64,000 bases of DNA from Leptolyngbya sp. BL0902 (GTDB lineage: Bacteria > Cyanobacteriota > Cyanobacteriia > Phormidesmidales > Phormidesmidaceae): NCBI RefSeq assembly GCF_016403105.1, contig NZ_CP046155.1:2943906-3007905 (forward strand), given 5' to 3'. Made by a program: the position numbers and the translations under genes. Position 1 is the first letter of the stretch. Every line of letters starts with the position of its first letter. Below, piece after piece: positions 53,641-63,125 of this stretch. The notes beneath the pieces were generated by a model. The model searched no databases, was not told where the DNA came from, and saw only the letters and a program-made list of their open reading frames with translations.

Positions 53641-55055
53641 TTACCCTAGGCGACCTAGAACAGTGGCTAAATGCCCCAGCAGAGACAGAACAACTGGAAT
53701 TTAAGCAGGCCAAGCAGAGCTTTAGCAAAACCGATTTGCTGCGGTACTGCGTTGCCTTGGCCAACGAGCGAGGCGGCCATCTTGTCTTGGGCGTGACCGA
53801 TAAACCACCCCGTCGCGTGGTTGGCTCCCAGGCGTTTCCGTCGGCCACCTCTCTCAACGAAGTTAAGGCGCTGATCGTTCAACAATTGGGCTTTCGGGTA
53901 GACGTTACAGAATTGCAGCACCCCGATGGTCGAGTGCTGGTTTTTGAGATTCCTTCGCGCCCCCTTGGCCAGCCCCAAGCCTTTGAAGGCACCTATTTGA
54001 TGCGGGCAGGTGAAAACCTGGTGGCCATGACGCCCGACGTATTGCGGGCCATCTTTGCTGAAGATCAACAGGATTGGTTTTCCCAGCCTGCCCGGTCGGA
54101 GGCCAGCGCCGATGATGTGATTGCCCTGCTAGACACCCAAACCTACTTTGAGCTGTTAGATCGGCCCTACCCCACCACCCGCGACAACGTGCTAGAGCGC
54201 TTGCAGAGCGAGGGCTTTATTCAGTCCACCAAGGCTGGATGGGTGATCACCAACCTTGCCGCCGTCCTCTTGGCCAGAAAGCTAGAGGCGTTTTCCCCAT
54301 CGCTGGCTCGCAAGGCTCCGCGTGTCGTCATTTATGAAGGGATCAACAAACTCCAAACCCGCAACGAAATTGTTGGCCAGCGGGGTTATGCCGTTGGGTT
54401 TGAAGACTGGGTCACGTTTGTTCATAGCGCCGCTCCCCAAAATCACTTCATCGAAGAAGTGGTGCGCGAAGAAGTCAAAATGTTTCCCAAGCAAGCCATC
54501 CGAGAACTCATCGCCAATGCCCTGGTGCATCAAGATTTTTTGGCAACAGGAACCTCGGTGATGATCGAGATGTATAGCGACCGCTTGGAAATTTCTAATC
54601 CGGGTCTGCCCCCCATTCCTCCAGATCGCTTCATCGACGAGTACCGCTCTCGCAACGAACAACTCGCCGACATCATGCGCTGCCTCGGCATCTGCGAAGA
54701 AAAGGGCAGCGGCATCGATAAAGTTATCCATGCCGCCGAAGTCTACCAATTGCCAGCCCCCGACTTTCGGGTTGGAGAAACCCGCACAACGGCTGTGCTC
54801 TTTGCCTACCAAGACTTTGCCGACATGAGTAAATCAGACCGCATTCGGGCCTGCTATCAGCATTGCTGCCTGCTTTATGTCAGCAATCGCCAGATGTCTA
54901 ACCAGACCCTTAGAGAGCGTTTTCACCTGCCTCCCGCGAGAGCTGCCACGGTATCGCAGATTATTGGCGCAACCAAAGAGGCTGACTTAATCAAAACCGA
55001 TGACTCTGAATCAGCCTCCACTCGCTATGCCCGCTATCTCCCCTTCTGGGCCTAG
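53637..55055 (+). CDS. AlbA_2/Schlafen-like putative DNA-binding protein
   Basis: 472 residues. The amino-terminal AlbA_2 (Schlafen AAA_4) domain is visible in ETEQLEFKQAK, RYCVALANERGGHLVLGV and YLMRAGENLVAMT. The RecG-like conserved second part follows: RELIANALVHQDF, IEMYSDRLEISNPGLPP and EEKGSGIDKVI, typical of proteins annotated ATP-dependent DNA helicase RecG-related though they lack helicase motifs. The end may be a winged helix. Coupled to hsdS by ATGA, so it is an accessory member of the restriction operon; such genes are often embedded in type I systems, with unknown function. Confidence 0.85.
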   Translation: MITLGDLEQWLNAPAETEQLEFKQAKQSFSKTDLLRYCVALANERGGHLVLGVTDKPPRRVVGSQAFPSATSLNEVKALIVQQLGFRVDVTELQHPDGRVLVFEIPSRPLGQPQAFEGTYLMRAGENLVAMTPDVLRAIFAEDQQDWFSQPARSEASADDVIALLDTQTYFELLDRPYPTTRDNVLERLQSEGFIQSTKAGWVITNLAAVLLARKLEAFSPSLARKAPRVVIYEGINKLQTRNEIVGQRGYAVGFEDWVTFVHSAAPQNHFIEEVVREEVKMFPKQAIRELIANALVHQDFLATGTSVMIEMYSDRLEISNPGLPPIPPDRFIDEYRSRNEQLADIMRCLGICEEKGSGIDKVIHAAEVYQLPAPDFRVGETRTTAVLFAYQDFADMSKSDRIRACYQHCCLLYVSNRQMSNQTLRERFHLPPARAATVSQIIGATKEADLIKTDDSESASTRYARYLPFWA

Positions 55056-55401
55056 AGTGTTTTAACGCAAATCGTTATTAGCCCCCTCCATTCGCTGAAA
55101 CCCTTGTAAATCAAGGAAAAAAGTGTTTTAACGCAAATCATCAAAGCCCTCATTGAGGCCCAACAACTTGTCTTGTTGCCACATTTCATCTTTCTCAGGC
55201 TGGGTTTTCCCCTGAATGCCCTATCTTGGCCACCACCCGCCCCACTACTGACAATGGCCCAACCCCTAGGCCATGATAGAAGCGCCCCCGGAGGGCTTTG
55301 GCCTAAGAGTGCTTTAACGCAAATCGTCATTAGCCCCCCTCAATCGCTGAAGCCCTTGTAAATCAAGGAAAAAAGTGTTTTAACGCAAATCGAGATGCCC
55401 A
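55056..55401. repeat. Duplicated 84-bp element upstream of hsdR
   Basis: The 346-bp gap has no gene. An 84-bp block occurs twice (55056-55139 and 55308-55391). Each block begins and ends with the 18-mer agtgttttaacgcaaatc (the third copy has gctt) and contains the hairpin ccttg-taaat-caagg. The blocks are separated by ~168 bp of unrelated sequence. The second block ends 10 bp before the hsdR start, so it may be a protein-binding or RNA element for hsdR. Confidence 0.85.
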
Positions 55402-57795
55402 ATGAACGAAGCCGAAACCCGCGCTGAACTGATTGATCCTGCCCTGAGGGCCGCTGGCTGGGGCGTGGTAGACCATAGCCGGGTGCGGCGGGAAGTCATT
55501 GCCCCTGGGCGGCTGGTGGGGAATGGACGGCGGGCCACTGCCGAATTTGCCGACTATGTGTTGGAATATCGCGGCCACAAGCTTGCCGTCATTGAAGCCA
55601 AACGACGGAGCGAACCCGATACCCTCGGCGTGGCCCAGGCCAAACGCTATGCCCAAAAACTCGAAACCCGCTTTGCCTACTCCACCAATGGCGACGGCAT
55701 CTACCAAATTGACCGACACACCGGGGTAGAGGGCTACATCAGCGCCTACCCTAGTCCCGATGACCTGTGGGCCGCCACATACAGCGAAGTTAATCTGTGG
55801 CGCGATCGCTTTGCCGCCATTCCCTTTGAAGACCGCAGCGGCACCTGGGAAGCCCGCTACTACCAGCACAATGCCATCCAGCACGTTTTAGAAGCCATCT
55901 GTGAAGGACGCAATCGAATCCTGCTGACTATGGCCACCGGAACCGGAAAAACCTTTGTGGCCTTTCAGCTCACATGGAAGCTATTTCAAAGCCGCTGGAA
56001 CCTCAGCCGCGAACCTAACCGCCGCCCCCGCATCCTGTTCCTCGCCGACCGCAATATCCTGGCCAACCAAGCCTATAACGCCTACTCCGCCTTTCCCGAC
56101 GATGCCCTCGTCCGCATCGACCCCGAAGCCATCAAAAAACGGGGCCGGGTGCCCAAAAACGGCAGCGTCTTTTTCACCATCTTCCAGACCTTCATGGCTG
56201 AGAGCGCTGGTTTTGACTCCGCTCAACCAGCGAGCACCACGGGGGCTGAGCGGAGCCGAAGCCCCCGCAACTTTGGCGACTATCCCCCCGACTTCTTCGA
56301 CTTCATCATCATCGACGAATGCCACCGGGGCGGAGCCAAGGACGAAAGCACATGGCGGGCCATTTTGGAATACTTCGCCCCCGCCGTCCAACTGGGCCTC
56401 ACCGCCACCCCCAAACGGGCTAACAACGCCGACACCTACGCCTACTTTGGCGACCCTGTCTACACCTACGCCCTCAAAGACGGCATCAACGACGGTTTCC
56501 TCACCCCCTTCAAGGTGCGCCAGTTCGAGACCACCCTCGATGAATACCTCTACAGCCCCGACGATGAGGTGATTGAAGGGGCGATCAACACCGAGAAAAC
56601 CTATACCGAAGCCGACTTTAACCGCATCATCGAAATCAAAGAACGCGAACGCTACCGGGTGCAGCTCTTTATGGAGATGATTAACCAGAACGAAAAGACG
56701 CTGGTGTTTTGCGCCACCCAAGACCACGCCCTCGCTGTCCGCGACCTGATCAACGAGTTCAAAATTAGCACCGACCCCGACTACTGCGTCCGCGTCACCG
56801 CCGATGATGGCAACCTGGGCGAGCAATTCCTGCGCACCTTCCAGGACAACGAAAAAAACATCCCCACGATTCTCACTACTTCCCAAAAGCTCTCCACCGG
56901 AGTGGATGCCCGCAACGTGCGCAATATCGTCCTACTGCGGGTGATTGGCACCATCATCGAGTTTAAGCAAATCGTGGGACGCGGCACCCGGCCCTTCGAT
57001 GGCAAAGACTATTTCACCATCTACGACTTCGTCAAAGCCTACGAACACTTCAACGACCCCGAATGGGATGGCGAACCCGCCGAACCCGTCCCCGTCACCA
57101 GCCGCCGCAGTCGCGAGCCCGGTGGACAATACATCACCGATCCAAACGTCACTGACCCCAGCGACGATGGAGAAGGGCCAGAATCTACCCGCCGCCGCCC
57201 TGAAAAAATCGTCATCCAGCTTGCCGATGGCAAGGCCCGCACCCTGCAAAACACCACCCAAACCCGCTTTTGGAGTCCTGACGGCACCCCCATCACCGCC
57301 GCTGAATTTGTGACGAGGCTGTTTGGCGATCTCCCATCCCTATTCCAAGACGAAGCCGAACTGCGCCACCTCTGGAGCCGCCCCGATACCCGCAAAGCTC
57401 TGCTAGAGGGGCTAGCTGAACGGGGCTATGGTAACGAACAGCTCACCGAAATCAGCCGCCTGGTAGACGCCGAAAACAGCGATCTTTACGATGTGTTGGC
57501 CTACATTGCCTACACCACCGATCCCATCAGCCGCCGAGATCGAGTCGCCATCCGCAAGGCTCGTATCTTTGCCCAATATGGCGACAGCAAACAGCAGGAA
57601 TTTCTAGACTTTGTGCTCGATCAATACATCCACGCCGGAGTGAGCGAACTTGACCAAGGTAAGCTGCCACACCTGCTAGAGCTGCGATACCACAGCTTGA
57701 AAGATGCAGTGAATGAGCTGGGTAGCGTGAAAACGATTAGCGAGGTCTTTACAGGCTTTCAGCGATATTTGTATGCCCAAAACGAGGCCGCCTAG
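55402..57795 (+). CDS. hsdR: Type I restriction endonuclease R subunit, EcoEI-like
   Basis: 797 residues. An amino-terminal PD-(D/E)XK nuclease (D51, E65-A-K67 in LAVIEAKRRS) is followed by a superfamily 2 translocase: Walker A MATGTG-K183-T, D305-E-C-H308, LTATPKR, VGRGTRPFDGK. The end matches EcoEI_R_C. It drives DNA translocation and cutting of unmodified DNA with HsdM and HsdS. About residues 269-289 (GFDSAQPASTTGAERSRSP) are a translated palindrome of the same family as the hsdM-hsdS array, placed between Walker A and the DECH box; the frame is intact. It is separated from the rest of the operon by a repeat region, so it may be transcribed alone. Confidence 0.94.
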   Translation: MNEAETRAELIDPALRAAGWGVVDHSRVRREVIAPGRLVGNGRRATAEFADYVLEYRGHKLAVIEAKRRSEPDTLGVAQAKRYAQKLETRFAYSTNGDGIYQIDRHTGVEGYISAYPSPDDLWAATYSEVNLWRDRFAAIPFEDRSGTWEARYYQHNAIQHVLEAICEGRNRILLTMATGTGKTFVAFQLTWKLFQSRWNLSREPNRRPRILFLADRNILANQAYNAYSAFPDDALVRIDPEAIKKRGRVPKNGSVFFTIFQTFMAESAGFDSAQPASTTGAERSRSPRNFGDYPPDFFDFIIIDECHRGGAKDESTWRAILEYFAPAVQLGLTATPKRANNADTYAYFGDPVYTYALKDGINDGFLTPFKVRQFETTLDEYLYSPDDEVIEGAINTEKTYTEADFNRIIEIKERERYRVQLFMEMINQNEKTLVFCATQDHALAVRDLINEFKISTDPDYCVRVTADDGNLGEQFLRTFQDNEKNIPTILTTSQKLSTGVDARNVRNIVLLRVIGTIIEFKQIVGRGTRPFDGKDYFTIYDFVKAYEHFNDPEWDGEPAEPVPVTSRRSREPGGQYITDPNVTDPSDDGEGPESTRRRPEKIVIQLADGKARTLQNTTQTRFWSPDGTPITAAEFVTRLFGDLPSLFQDEAELRHLWSRPDTRKALLEGLAERGYGNEQLTEISRLVDAENSDLYDVLAYIAYTTDPISRRDRVAIRKARIFAQYGDSKQQEFLDFVLDQYIHAGVSELDQGKLPHLLELRYHSLKDAVNELGSVKTISEVFTGFQRYLYAQNEAA
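56205..56268 (+). repeat. Palindromic repeat inserted in hsdR
   Basis: ttttgactccgctcaacc and ggctgagcggagccgaagcc form the arms of a palindrome equivalent to those in the hsdM-hsdS array. It is read in the same frame (FDSAQP, AERSRSP), adding about 21 residues to HsdR. Confidence 0.8.
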
Positions 57796-57862
57796 CCAGG
57801 TGCCTGACCCGATCTAGAAGCGCCGCAAGCGACCTTAACGGTGTCTTGACCTTGGCCTAAAC

Positions 57863-57885
57863 AAAAGGCCAAAAGCCTTGACACT
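57863..57885 (-). terminator. Terminator after tRNA-Ser
   Basis: On the minus strand, aaggc-ttttg-gcctt is followed by ttgttt, 10 bp after the tRNA 3' end. The stem is short (5 bp) but well placed. Confidence 0.5.
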
Positions 57886-57888
57886 CAA

Positions 57889-57975
57889 CGGAGAGGGAGG
57901 GATTCGAACCCTCGTTAGGTTTGACCCTAAAACAGATTTCGAGTCTGCCGCATTCAACCACTCTGCCACCTCTCC
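57889..57975 (-). tRNA. tRNA-Ser (anticodon CGA)
   Basis: 87 nt with a long variable arm, as expected for class II tRNA-Ser. The acceptor stem is GGAGAGG/CCTCTCC with G as discriminator, TpsiC arm gggttcgaatccc, and anticodon CGA (complement of tcg at 57939-57941) in the loop ctCGAaa. CCA is not encoded. It lies directly after hsdR in convergent orientation. Confidence 0.95.
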
Positions 57976-58039
57976 CGGTGGTGTTTGTTATTCTACCCTC
58001 TGATTAGGATTTTCCGGTGACGGGGGCGGAAAAATTCTC

Positions 58040-58744
58040 CTAGCTGACTAAGCCTGACCGCAAAGCCCGCACGGCGGCTTTGGTGCGATCATCCACCCCT
58101 AGCTTATTGAGAATGCTGCGAACGTGGGTTTTGACGGTGCCCACTGTGATGTAGGAGCGTTCGGCAATTTCGGCGTTGCTGCATCCGGCCACAATTAGCT
58201 CTAGAATTTCTAGCTCTCGCTCTGTGAGGGGGCAGGTTTCGAGGATTTGCTCGAATTCTGGAGCCACAGCATCAATCCGTACGGTGCGGCTTCCCGCAGC
58301 CACGGGGCTGACTTCACGCACCTGCTGGAGTACCACGTTGGCCACGGCTGGATCAATCCAGGCATTGCCTTGGCAGGTTTCGCGCACCGCAATGATCAGG
58401 TCATCGAGTTCCGTCTGTTTCATGCAATAGGAGTCGGCCCCAGCAGCAAAGGCCGCCATCACCGCCGATTCGCTGTCGTGCATGGTCAGCATCAGCACCC
58501 TGGGCAGGGCTTGACCTTGGCTGGCCTGGAATTGCCGCAGGGCCTCTACCACTTCTATCCCATCCATGTCTGGGAGGCCGATATCCACGAGGGCAATGTC
58601 TGCAACCTTGCTTTTTAAGAGATTGAGACCTTCCTTGCCTGTGGCGGCTTCACCGACTACTTCCATATCTTCCAACTGGCTGAGGCCAGCCTTCAGGCCC
58701 ATGCGGGTGAGGTTGTGGTCTTCAATCAAAATAATCCGGATCAT
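58040..58744 (-). CDS. NarL/FixJ-family response regulator
   Basis: 234 residues from ATG at 58744 (MIRIILIEDHNLTRMG); an upstream ATG adds 18 unrelated residues. The receiver domain has the acidic pair E8-D9, phospho-acceptor D54 (LVDIGLPDMDG) and LMLTMHDSE. The carboxy-terminal LuxR-type HTH (LTERELEILELIVAGCSNAE, TVKTHVRSILNKLGV) binds DNA. It regulates transcription on phosphorylation, but no histidine kinase gene is adjacent, so it is an orphan here. Confidence 0.93.
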   Translation of the reverse strand: MIRIILIEDHNLTRMGLKAGLSQLEDMEVVGEAATGKEGLNLLKSKVADIALVDIGLPDMDGIEVVEALRQFQASQGQALPRVLMLTMHDSESAVMAAFAAGADSYCMKQTELDDLIIAVRETCQGNAWIDPAVANVVLQQVREVSPVAAGSRTVRIDAVAPEFEQILETCPLTERELEILELIVAGCSNAEIAERSYITVGTVKTHVRSILNKLGVDDRTKAAVRALRSGLVS

Positions 58745-58944
58745 GGTGATGGGTTGAATGCAAGGAATAAATAAAACGAGTCGGGGCAGGCAGAGCAACT
58801 AGTCGGCAGAACAACTGCTGTAGCCTCTCCTGGCTGGGAGAATCGCTGGGCCATTGAGCAAGGGGGACGTTGCGTGAATAGCCGAAAAATCTGGCTCTTG
58901 GCTGGCTTTCCTTCTCAAAATTAAGTCTTTGGTTAGACGTTGTC

Positions 58945-59898
58945 TTGTATCCTCAGGCAGAGATTTCTGATTTGCCTTGGGAGCCAACGTTGACCGATCC
59001 CCTTTCCCCAACCGTTGTTGCCGATGATGCCCCCTGGCTGGCACTGGTGGTGGGCAATAGTCGCCTGCACTGGGCCGCCTTTTGGGGAGAGCAGATCCTT
59101 GGCCTTTGGCATACGCCCCACTTGTCTGAGGCCCAAGCCCAAGGGCTGATTCAGGACACCTTTGCCCCATCGGCCTGGGCGGCCTTAGCAGCGGATTTTG
59201 GACTTAGATCGTGGCCTTGGGAGGTTGGGCCATCGGAGGGGAGCCTATGGGATGGGCCAGGTTTTTCACCCCCGCCGCCCCTCTGGCTGGCCTCGGTGGT
59301 GCAGAATCAAGGGCAGATTTGGCACACCTACGACCGCTGTGTAGCGGTGACAACGGAGAACGTTCCCCTCGGCAACCGCTATGCCACCCTGGGGGTAGAT
59401 CGGGCCTTGGCTTTGGTGGGGGCGGGGGATGTTTGGGGCTGGCCCGTTTTGGTAGTTGATGGGGGCACGGCCCTCACCCTCACCGCCGGAGTGGCCGGGG
59501 ATTTGGTGGGCGGTGCCCTTTGGCCCGGTTTGCGAGCGCAGTTCCGCGCCCTGCACGACTACACTGATGGCCTGCCCCTTGTGTCCCCCGCCTTCGGTGG
59601 GGCCGTGAATACTCCCGTAGTCAGTCCTTGGACAACCACCCTGCCCCCCCGCTGGGCCACCACCACGGCAGAGGCTATGGTGAGCGGTGTTGTTTATGGC
59701 CAACTGGCAGGGCTGCGAGACTTCATTGCCGACTGGCGGCAAATCCATACTCAGGGGCGGGTGGTCTTCACCGGGGGCGATGGGCCAGCCCTAGCCGCTG
59801 CCCTAATTACCCAAATCCCCGCCTGGGAAGCGTTCATTCAGGTGGAAGCTGCCCTGACCTTCTGGGGCCTGCGGGTGTGTCGCCGGGGTTGGGGTTAG
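58945..59898 (+). CDS. coaX: Type III pantothenate kinase
   Basis: 317 residues from TTG 58945; other possible starts are TTG 58972 and 58990, and no ATG is available upstream of the conserved part, so the start is uncertain. ASKHA-fold motifs: LALVVGNSRLHWAAF (a cyanobacterial form of DIGNT), GNRYATLGVDRALALVGA and VVDGGTALTLT, then ATTTAEAMVSGVVYG. It phosphorylates pantothenate, the first step of coenzyme A synthesis; type III enzymes need a monovalent cation and are not inhibited by CoA. The stop overlaps the convergent M48 gene by 4 bp. Confidence 0.88.
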   Translation: MYPQAEISDLPWEPTLTDPLSPTVVADDAPWLALVVGNSRLHWAAFWGEQILGLWHTPHLSEAQAQGLIQDTFAPSAWAALAADFGLRSWPWEVGPSEGSLWDGPGFSPPPPLWLASVVQNQGQIWHTYDRCVAVTTENVPLGNRYATLGVDRALALVGAGDVWGWPVLVVDGGTALTLTAGVAGDLVGGALWPGLRAQFRALHDYTDGLPLVSPAFGGAVNTPVVSPWTTTLPPRWATTTAEAMVSGVVYGQLAGLRDFIADWRQIHTQGRVVFTGGDGPALAAALITQIPAWEAFIQVEAALTFWGLRVCRRGWG

Positions 59899-60761
59899 AG
59901 GCCGCGAATCATCGCTTGATAGGCGACGGGATCGGTGCCGACCCCAGTGTTAGCCTCGAAGGTGCCTTCGTTGTGCATGGCCTGGAGGTTGGCGACGCGG
60001 TTGCCCGGATTGGGGTGGCTGCTGAGAAATTCGGGTGGGTTGCCGCCTCGGCGCTCCAGGGTTTGCATGAAGGTAATGAAGCCCGTGGTGTCGTAGCCCG
60101 CTCGGCCCATGTTAACAAAGCCCCGACGGTCGGCATCAAACTCGGCTTCGCGGCTGTTGGGCAATTCTAGGGCCAACTGCATCCCGATATTCACGAGGGT
60201 GTCTTGACGCACGCGCAGGGCTCCGGCAATGCCGTTGGCTAGGGCCGCCTGCTGCATGCGGTTAATCACGTGGCGTCCGGTGATGTGGCCAATTTCGTGG
60301 GCCATTACCCCGGCCAGTTCGGCTTCGTTGGTGGCGGCCCGAATCAACCCGGTTTGGATGTAGACAAATCCGCCCGTGGTAGCAAAGGCATTAATGCTGT
60401 TATCGGCCACCACTTGGAAGGTGTAGGGCATGGTGGGACGGTCGCTGGCGGCGGCAAGGCGCTGACCAATGGCGTTGATGTACTCATTGATGGCCGGATT
60501 GCCGCGATAAACCGTTACCCCTTGGGCCTTGAGCTGTCGGTCAATCTGGGTGCCGAGGGCCACCTCATCGCGCTCTGACATATTACTGAGCTGGATGTAG
60601 CGAACCCCCTGGAACAACAGCTCCAGCAGGCTAGCGTGGGACGGCATGGGGGTGGCCAAGCCAATGCCGAGGGCCAACAGCAGCGCCATGGCAGCATAGG
60701 TGCCCCGACGGTAGAGGGAACGGAACAGGGTGCGCGAAGTGGTGGTGAGTCGAATCAACAT
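59895..60761 (-). CDS. M48-family zinc metalloprotease
   Basis: 288 residues. A membrane or signal segment (about 20-43, ending PSHA) precedes an M48 peptidase domain with H155-E-I-G-H159 and a third ligand Glu in NSREAEFDADRRG. SSHPNPGNRVANL is typical of the BepA/YfgC-like periplasmic group, which degrades or helps assemble envelope proteins. It lacks the TPR tail of E. coli BepA, so a simpler quality-control protease is likely. Cyanobacterial paralogues are common. Confidence 0.9.
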   Translation of the reverse strand: MLIRLTTTSRTLFRSLYRRGTYAAMALLLALGIGLATPMPSHASLLELLFQGVRYIQLSNMSERDEVALGTQIDRQLKAQGVTVYRGNPAINEYINAIGQRLAAASDRPTMPYTFQVVADNSINAFATTGGFVYIQTGLIRAATNEAELAGVMAHEIGHITGRHVINRMQQAALANGIAGALRVRQDTLVNIGMQLALELPNSREAEFDADRRGFVNMGRAGYDTTGFITFMQTLERRGGNPPEFLSSHPNPGNRVANLQAMHNEGTFEANTGVGTDPVAYQAMIRGL

Positions 60762-60925
60762 GGTGGTCGTGCCCTATCAACGTACGATCAGGATGCCCAG
60801 TTTTCCTTCCAGACGCGCCAGCTAACACAGAAGTGCCCGCCTGTGCTTCAATGGTATCGGCTTTGCCCTAGAGGTGCAGCCCGACTGACTCGTTGTGTTC
60901 TAAGCCCAGAGGGGCATCCATTGGC

Positions 60926-61465
60926 ATGACCATCATTGACTCTAAAGGACGCCTGTTTGGTAAAGTCAGCCTCCTGGATGTGGGAGCGGCACTGATTATT
61001 TTGATGGTGCTGGGCGGCATTTTCCTCTACCCCGGCACCTCTGGGTCGGTGGCCCAGGTGGGGGCCACGATGCGCCCGGTGGAGGTGGACTTAATGGTGC
61101 GCGGGCTGTCTTCGTCTAACCCCGACCAACTCTTCAGCGCCATCCAAAACGCCGAAACCGTCAACATCATTATCCGCAATCAGCCCCACGGCCAGGTTAG
61201 GGTCAAGGCTGTGCAGCGGCTATCGCGCTCGACCACGGTGCCCCAGCCCGATGGCAGCGTTATCGCCATGCCCGACCCGCGCCCGGAGCTGAACTACACC
61301 ATTGATATGCTGATCACCCTAGAGGGACAGGCCCAAATGACCGATACAGGCCCCGTCTTTGGCAACAGCAAAATTAAGGTGGGCACCCCCGTCGAAATTG
61401 ACGGCGACCTCTACAACTTCAACACCAGCACCGTGGACGTGCGAGTTTTAGATAATCCGTCCTAA
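60926..61465 (+). CDS. DUF4330 membrane-anchored protein
   Basis: 179 residues from ATG 60926 ([20 protein letters not shown]); the frame is open 11 codons further up. One amino-terminal helix (about 17-36) is followed by a soluble beta-rich domain. This matches DUF4330, a cyanobacterial and Gram-positive family of unknown role. It precedes bioB by 31 bp on the same strand, perhaps cotranscribed. Confidence 0.82.
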   Translation: MTIIDSKGRLFGKVSLLDVGAALIILMVLGGIFLYPGTSGSVAQVGATMRPVEVDLMVRGLSSSNPDQLFSAIQNAETVNIIIRNQPHGQVRVKAVQRLSRSTTVPQPDGSVIAMPDPRPELNYTIDMLITLEGQAQMTDTGPVFGNSKIKVGTPVEIDGDLYNFNTSTVDVRVLDNPS

Positions 61466-61496
61466 CCGCCGTCCCTCATCCAAGGAATTCCGTTCT

Positions 61497-62570
61497 ATGA
61501 CCGTCGCCCCTCTGTCTGCTGCTCCGTCGTCTCCCGCCGTCCGTTCTTCTTGGTTTGACCTAGCCGATCAATCCTTGGCTGGACAGATCATCAGCCGAGA
61601 CGATGCCCATCGGGTGCTGGCCTCGGCGGATGAAGACTTGCTGGACTTGCTGGCGGCGGCCTACCGGGTGCGACGACACCACTGGGGCAATCGGGTGCGG
61701 CTGCACTTTTTGCTGAATGCCCAAAGCGGCCTTTGTCCCGAAGATTGCCATTACTGCTCCCAGTCCAAAATCTCCAGCGCCGAGATTGAAAAATATCCCT
61801 TCATGGCCCAGGAGCAAATCCTAGCCGCCGCTGAACGCGCCCATAACCTCAAGGCGGGCACCTTTTGCATGGTGATCTCCGGGCGATCTCCCTCAGAACG
61901 GGTATTCAACCAGGTGCTAGATACCGTGCGCGAGGTCAAAGCTCGCTACCCAATGAAGCTTTGCGCCTGTCTGGGGCTGTTGGATGAGCAGCAAACCCAG
62001 CAACTGGCGGCGGCGGGGGTTGACCGGGTGAACCACAACCTCAATACCTCCGAGGCCCACCACGGCGATATCTGCACCACCCACGGTTTCCAAGACCGCA
62101 TGGAGACCCTGCGGGCGGTACAGTCGGCGGGCATCACCACCTGCTCTGGCGGCATCTTTGGCATGGGCGAAAGCCACGATGACATCATTGATATGGCCCT
62201 TACCCTGCGCCAAATCAACGTCACCAGTGTGCCGCTGAATTTCCTCATCCCCATCCCTGGCACCCCCTTTGAGGGCCGTCAGGAGCTTACCCCGCGCCAG
62301 TGCCTGCGGATTCTCAGCCTATTCCGCCTGCTGCTCCCCGCCCAGGAAATCCGCATTGCGGGGGGCCGCGAAGTGCAACTGCGCCAGCTTCAGCCCCTGG
62401 GCCTCTATGCCGCCAACTCCATTTTCATCGGCGACTACCTCACCACCCCTGGTCAAGCCGCCCAGGCCGACTTCGAGATGATCCGCGACGCCGGATTTGT
62501 GCTCGAAGGCCCCGACGGCGAAGCGCTGCCAGACACGGTCAATATCCCCGACGATATTCCAGCCGTCTAG
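61497..62570 (+). CDS. bioB: Biotin synthase
   Basis: 357 residues. Radical SAM cluster motif C80-PED-C84-HY-C87, followed by the BioB hallmarks [44 protein letters not shown] and [12 protein letters not shown]. It inserts sulfur into dethiobiotin, using a second [2Fe-2S] cluster as donor, in the last step of biotin synthesis. Other bio genes are not in the window, which is usual for cyanobacteria. Confidence 0.96.
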   Translation: MTVAPLSAAPSSPAVRSSWFDLADQSLAGQIISRDDAHRVLASADEDLLDLLAAAYRVRRHHWGNRVRLHFLLNAQSGLCPEDCHYCSQSKISSAEIEKYPFMAQEQILAAAERAHNLKAGTFCMVISGRSPSERVFNQVLDTVREVKARYPMKLCACLGLLDEQQTQQLAAAGVDRVNHNLNTSEAHHGDICTTHGFQDRMETLRAVQSAGITTCSGGIFGMGESHDDIIDMALTLRQINVTSVPLNFLIPIPGTPFEGRQELTPRQCLRILSLFRLLLPAQEIRIAGGREVQLRQLQPLGLYAANSIFIGDYLTTPGQAAQADFEMIRDAGFVLEGPDGEALPDTVNIPDDIPAV

Positions 62571-62597
62571 TTTCTGGGGCGGATGCGAGTACTAGGT

Positions 62598-62987
62598 TTA
62601 GTCCACCACAGGGCTGCCGTGGTGGTGGGTCATATACCAGCGTCCAGCCATGCGCTCAAAGCCGTTGGTGGCCATGGAGCGGGCCTGGAGCCGTCGGCCT
62701 TGGCTGATTTGCAGCACGTTTTCTACCAGCACCACGTAGGCCAGATCGCCGCTCACTTCCACGGTCAGAATGTCGGTATCAATTTCGAGGTAGCTGGTGT
62801 TGGCAAAAATCCTGGCCCAGGCGTCGCGGATGTCCACCCAGCCCTTGAGGGCGTCGCGGCCTGGGTGGATGCAAAGACAGCCGATTCCCTTTGACCACAC
62901 GGCCTCCATTGCTTCTAGGTCTTTTTTCTCAAAGCAGCGGTAGAACGCCTGATTGGCAGCCAAAACCAGTTCCCGATCACCAGCCAT
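62598..62987 (-). CDS. NTF2-like (SnoaL_3) protein
   Basis: 129 residues from ATG at 62987 (MAGDRELVLAANQAFYRC); an upstream ATG at 63011 adds eight residues. The cone-shaped NTF2/SnoaL fold is suggested by AFYRCFEKKDLEAMEAVWS, CIHPGRDALKGWVDIRDAW and the strand-rich end WYMTHHHGSPVVD. Close relatives are called nuclear transport factor 2 family or ketosteroid-isomerase-like; catalytic role unknown. Divergent from the ABC transporter gene. Confidence 0.87.
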   Translation of the reverse strand: MAGDRELVLAANQAFYRCFEKKDLEAMEAVWSKGIGCLCIHPGRDALKGWVDIRDAWARIFANTSYLEIDTDILTVEVSGDLAYVVLVENVLQISQGRRLQARSMATNGFERMAGRWYMTHHHGSPVVD

Positions 62988-63125
62988 AGGGGCCTCACTG
63001 ATAAGATACAAGGGTTTTCCTTGCTTCCCCCTTGAGCATAGCTAACGGCGCTGGGGTCTAGCCACCGCTGCGGCCCAGTTTTTCTGAGTCCATCCCAAAC
63101 CTGACTTCTACGACCGAACCTCCCC

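Noticed and set aside
55056..55391. Four copies of an 18-bp repeat, considered as a CRISPR array
   Set aside because: The spacing is irregular (66, 186 and 66 bp), and the sequence between copies 1-2 and 3-4 is itself duplicated, which does not fit unique spacers; no cas gene is nearby.
55802..55809. GCGATCGC palindrome (HIP1), considered as a frequent marker
   Set aside because: I saw this octamer only rarely in the window, so it gives no useful taxonomic signal here.
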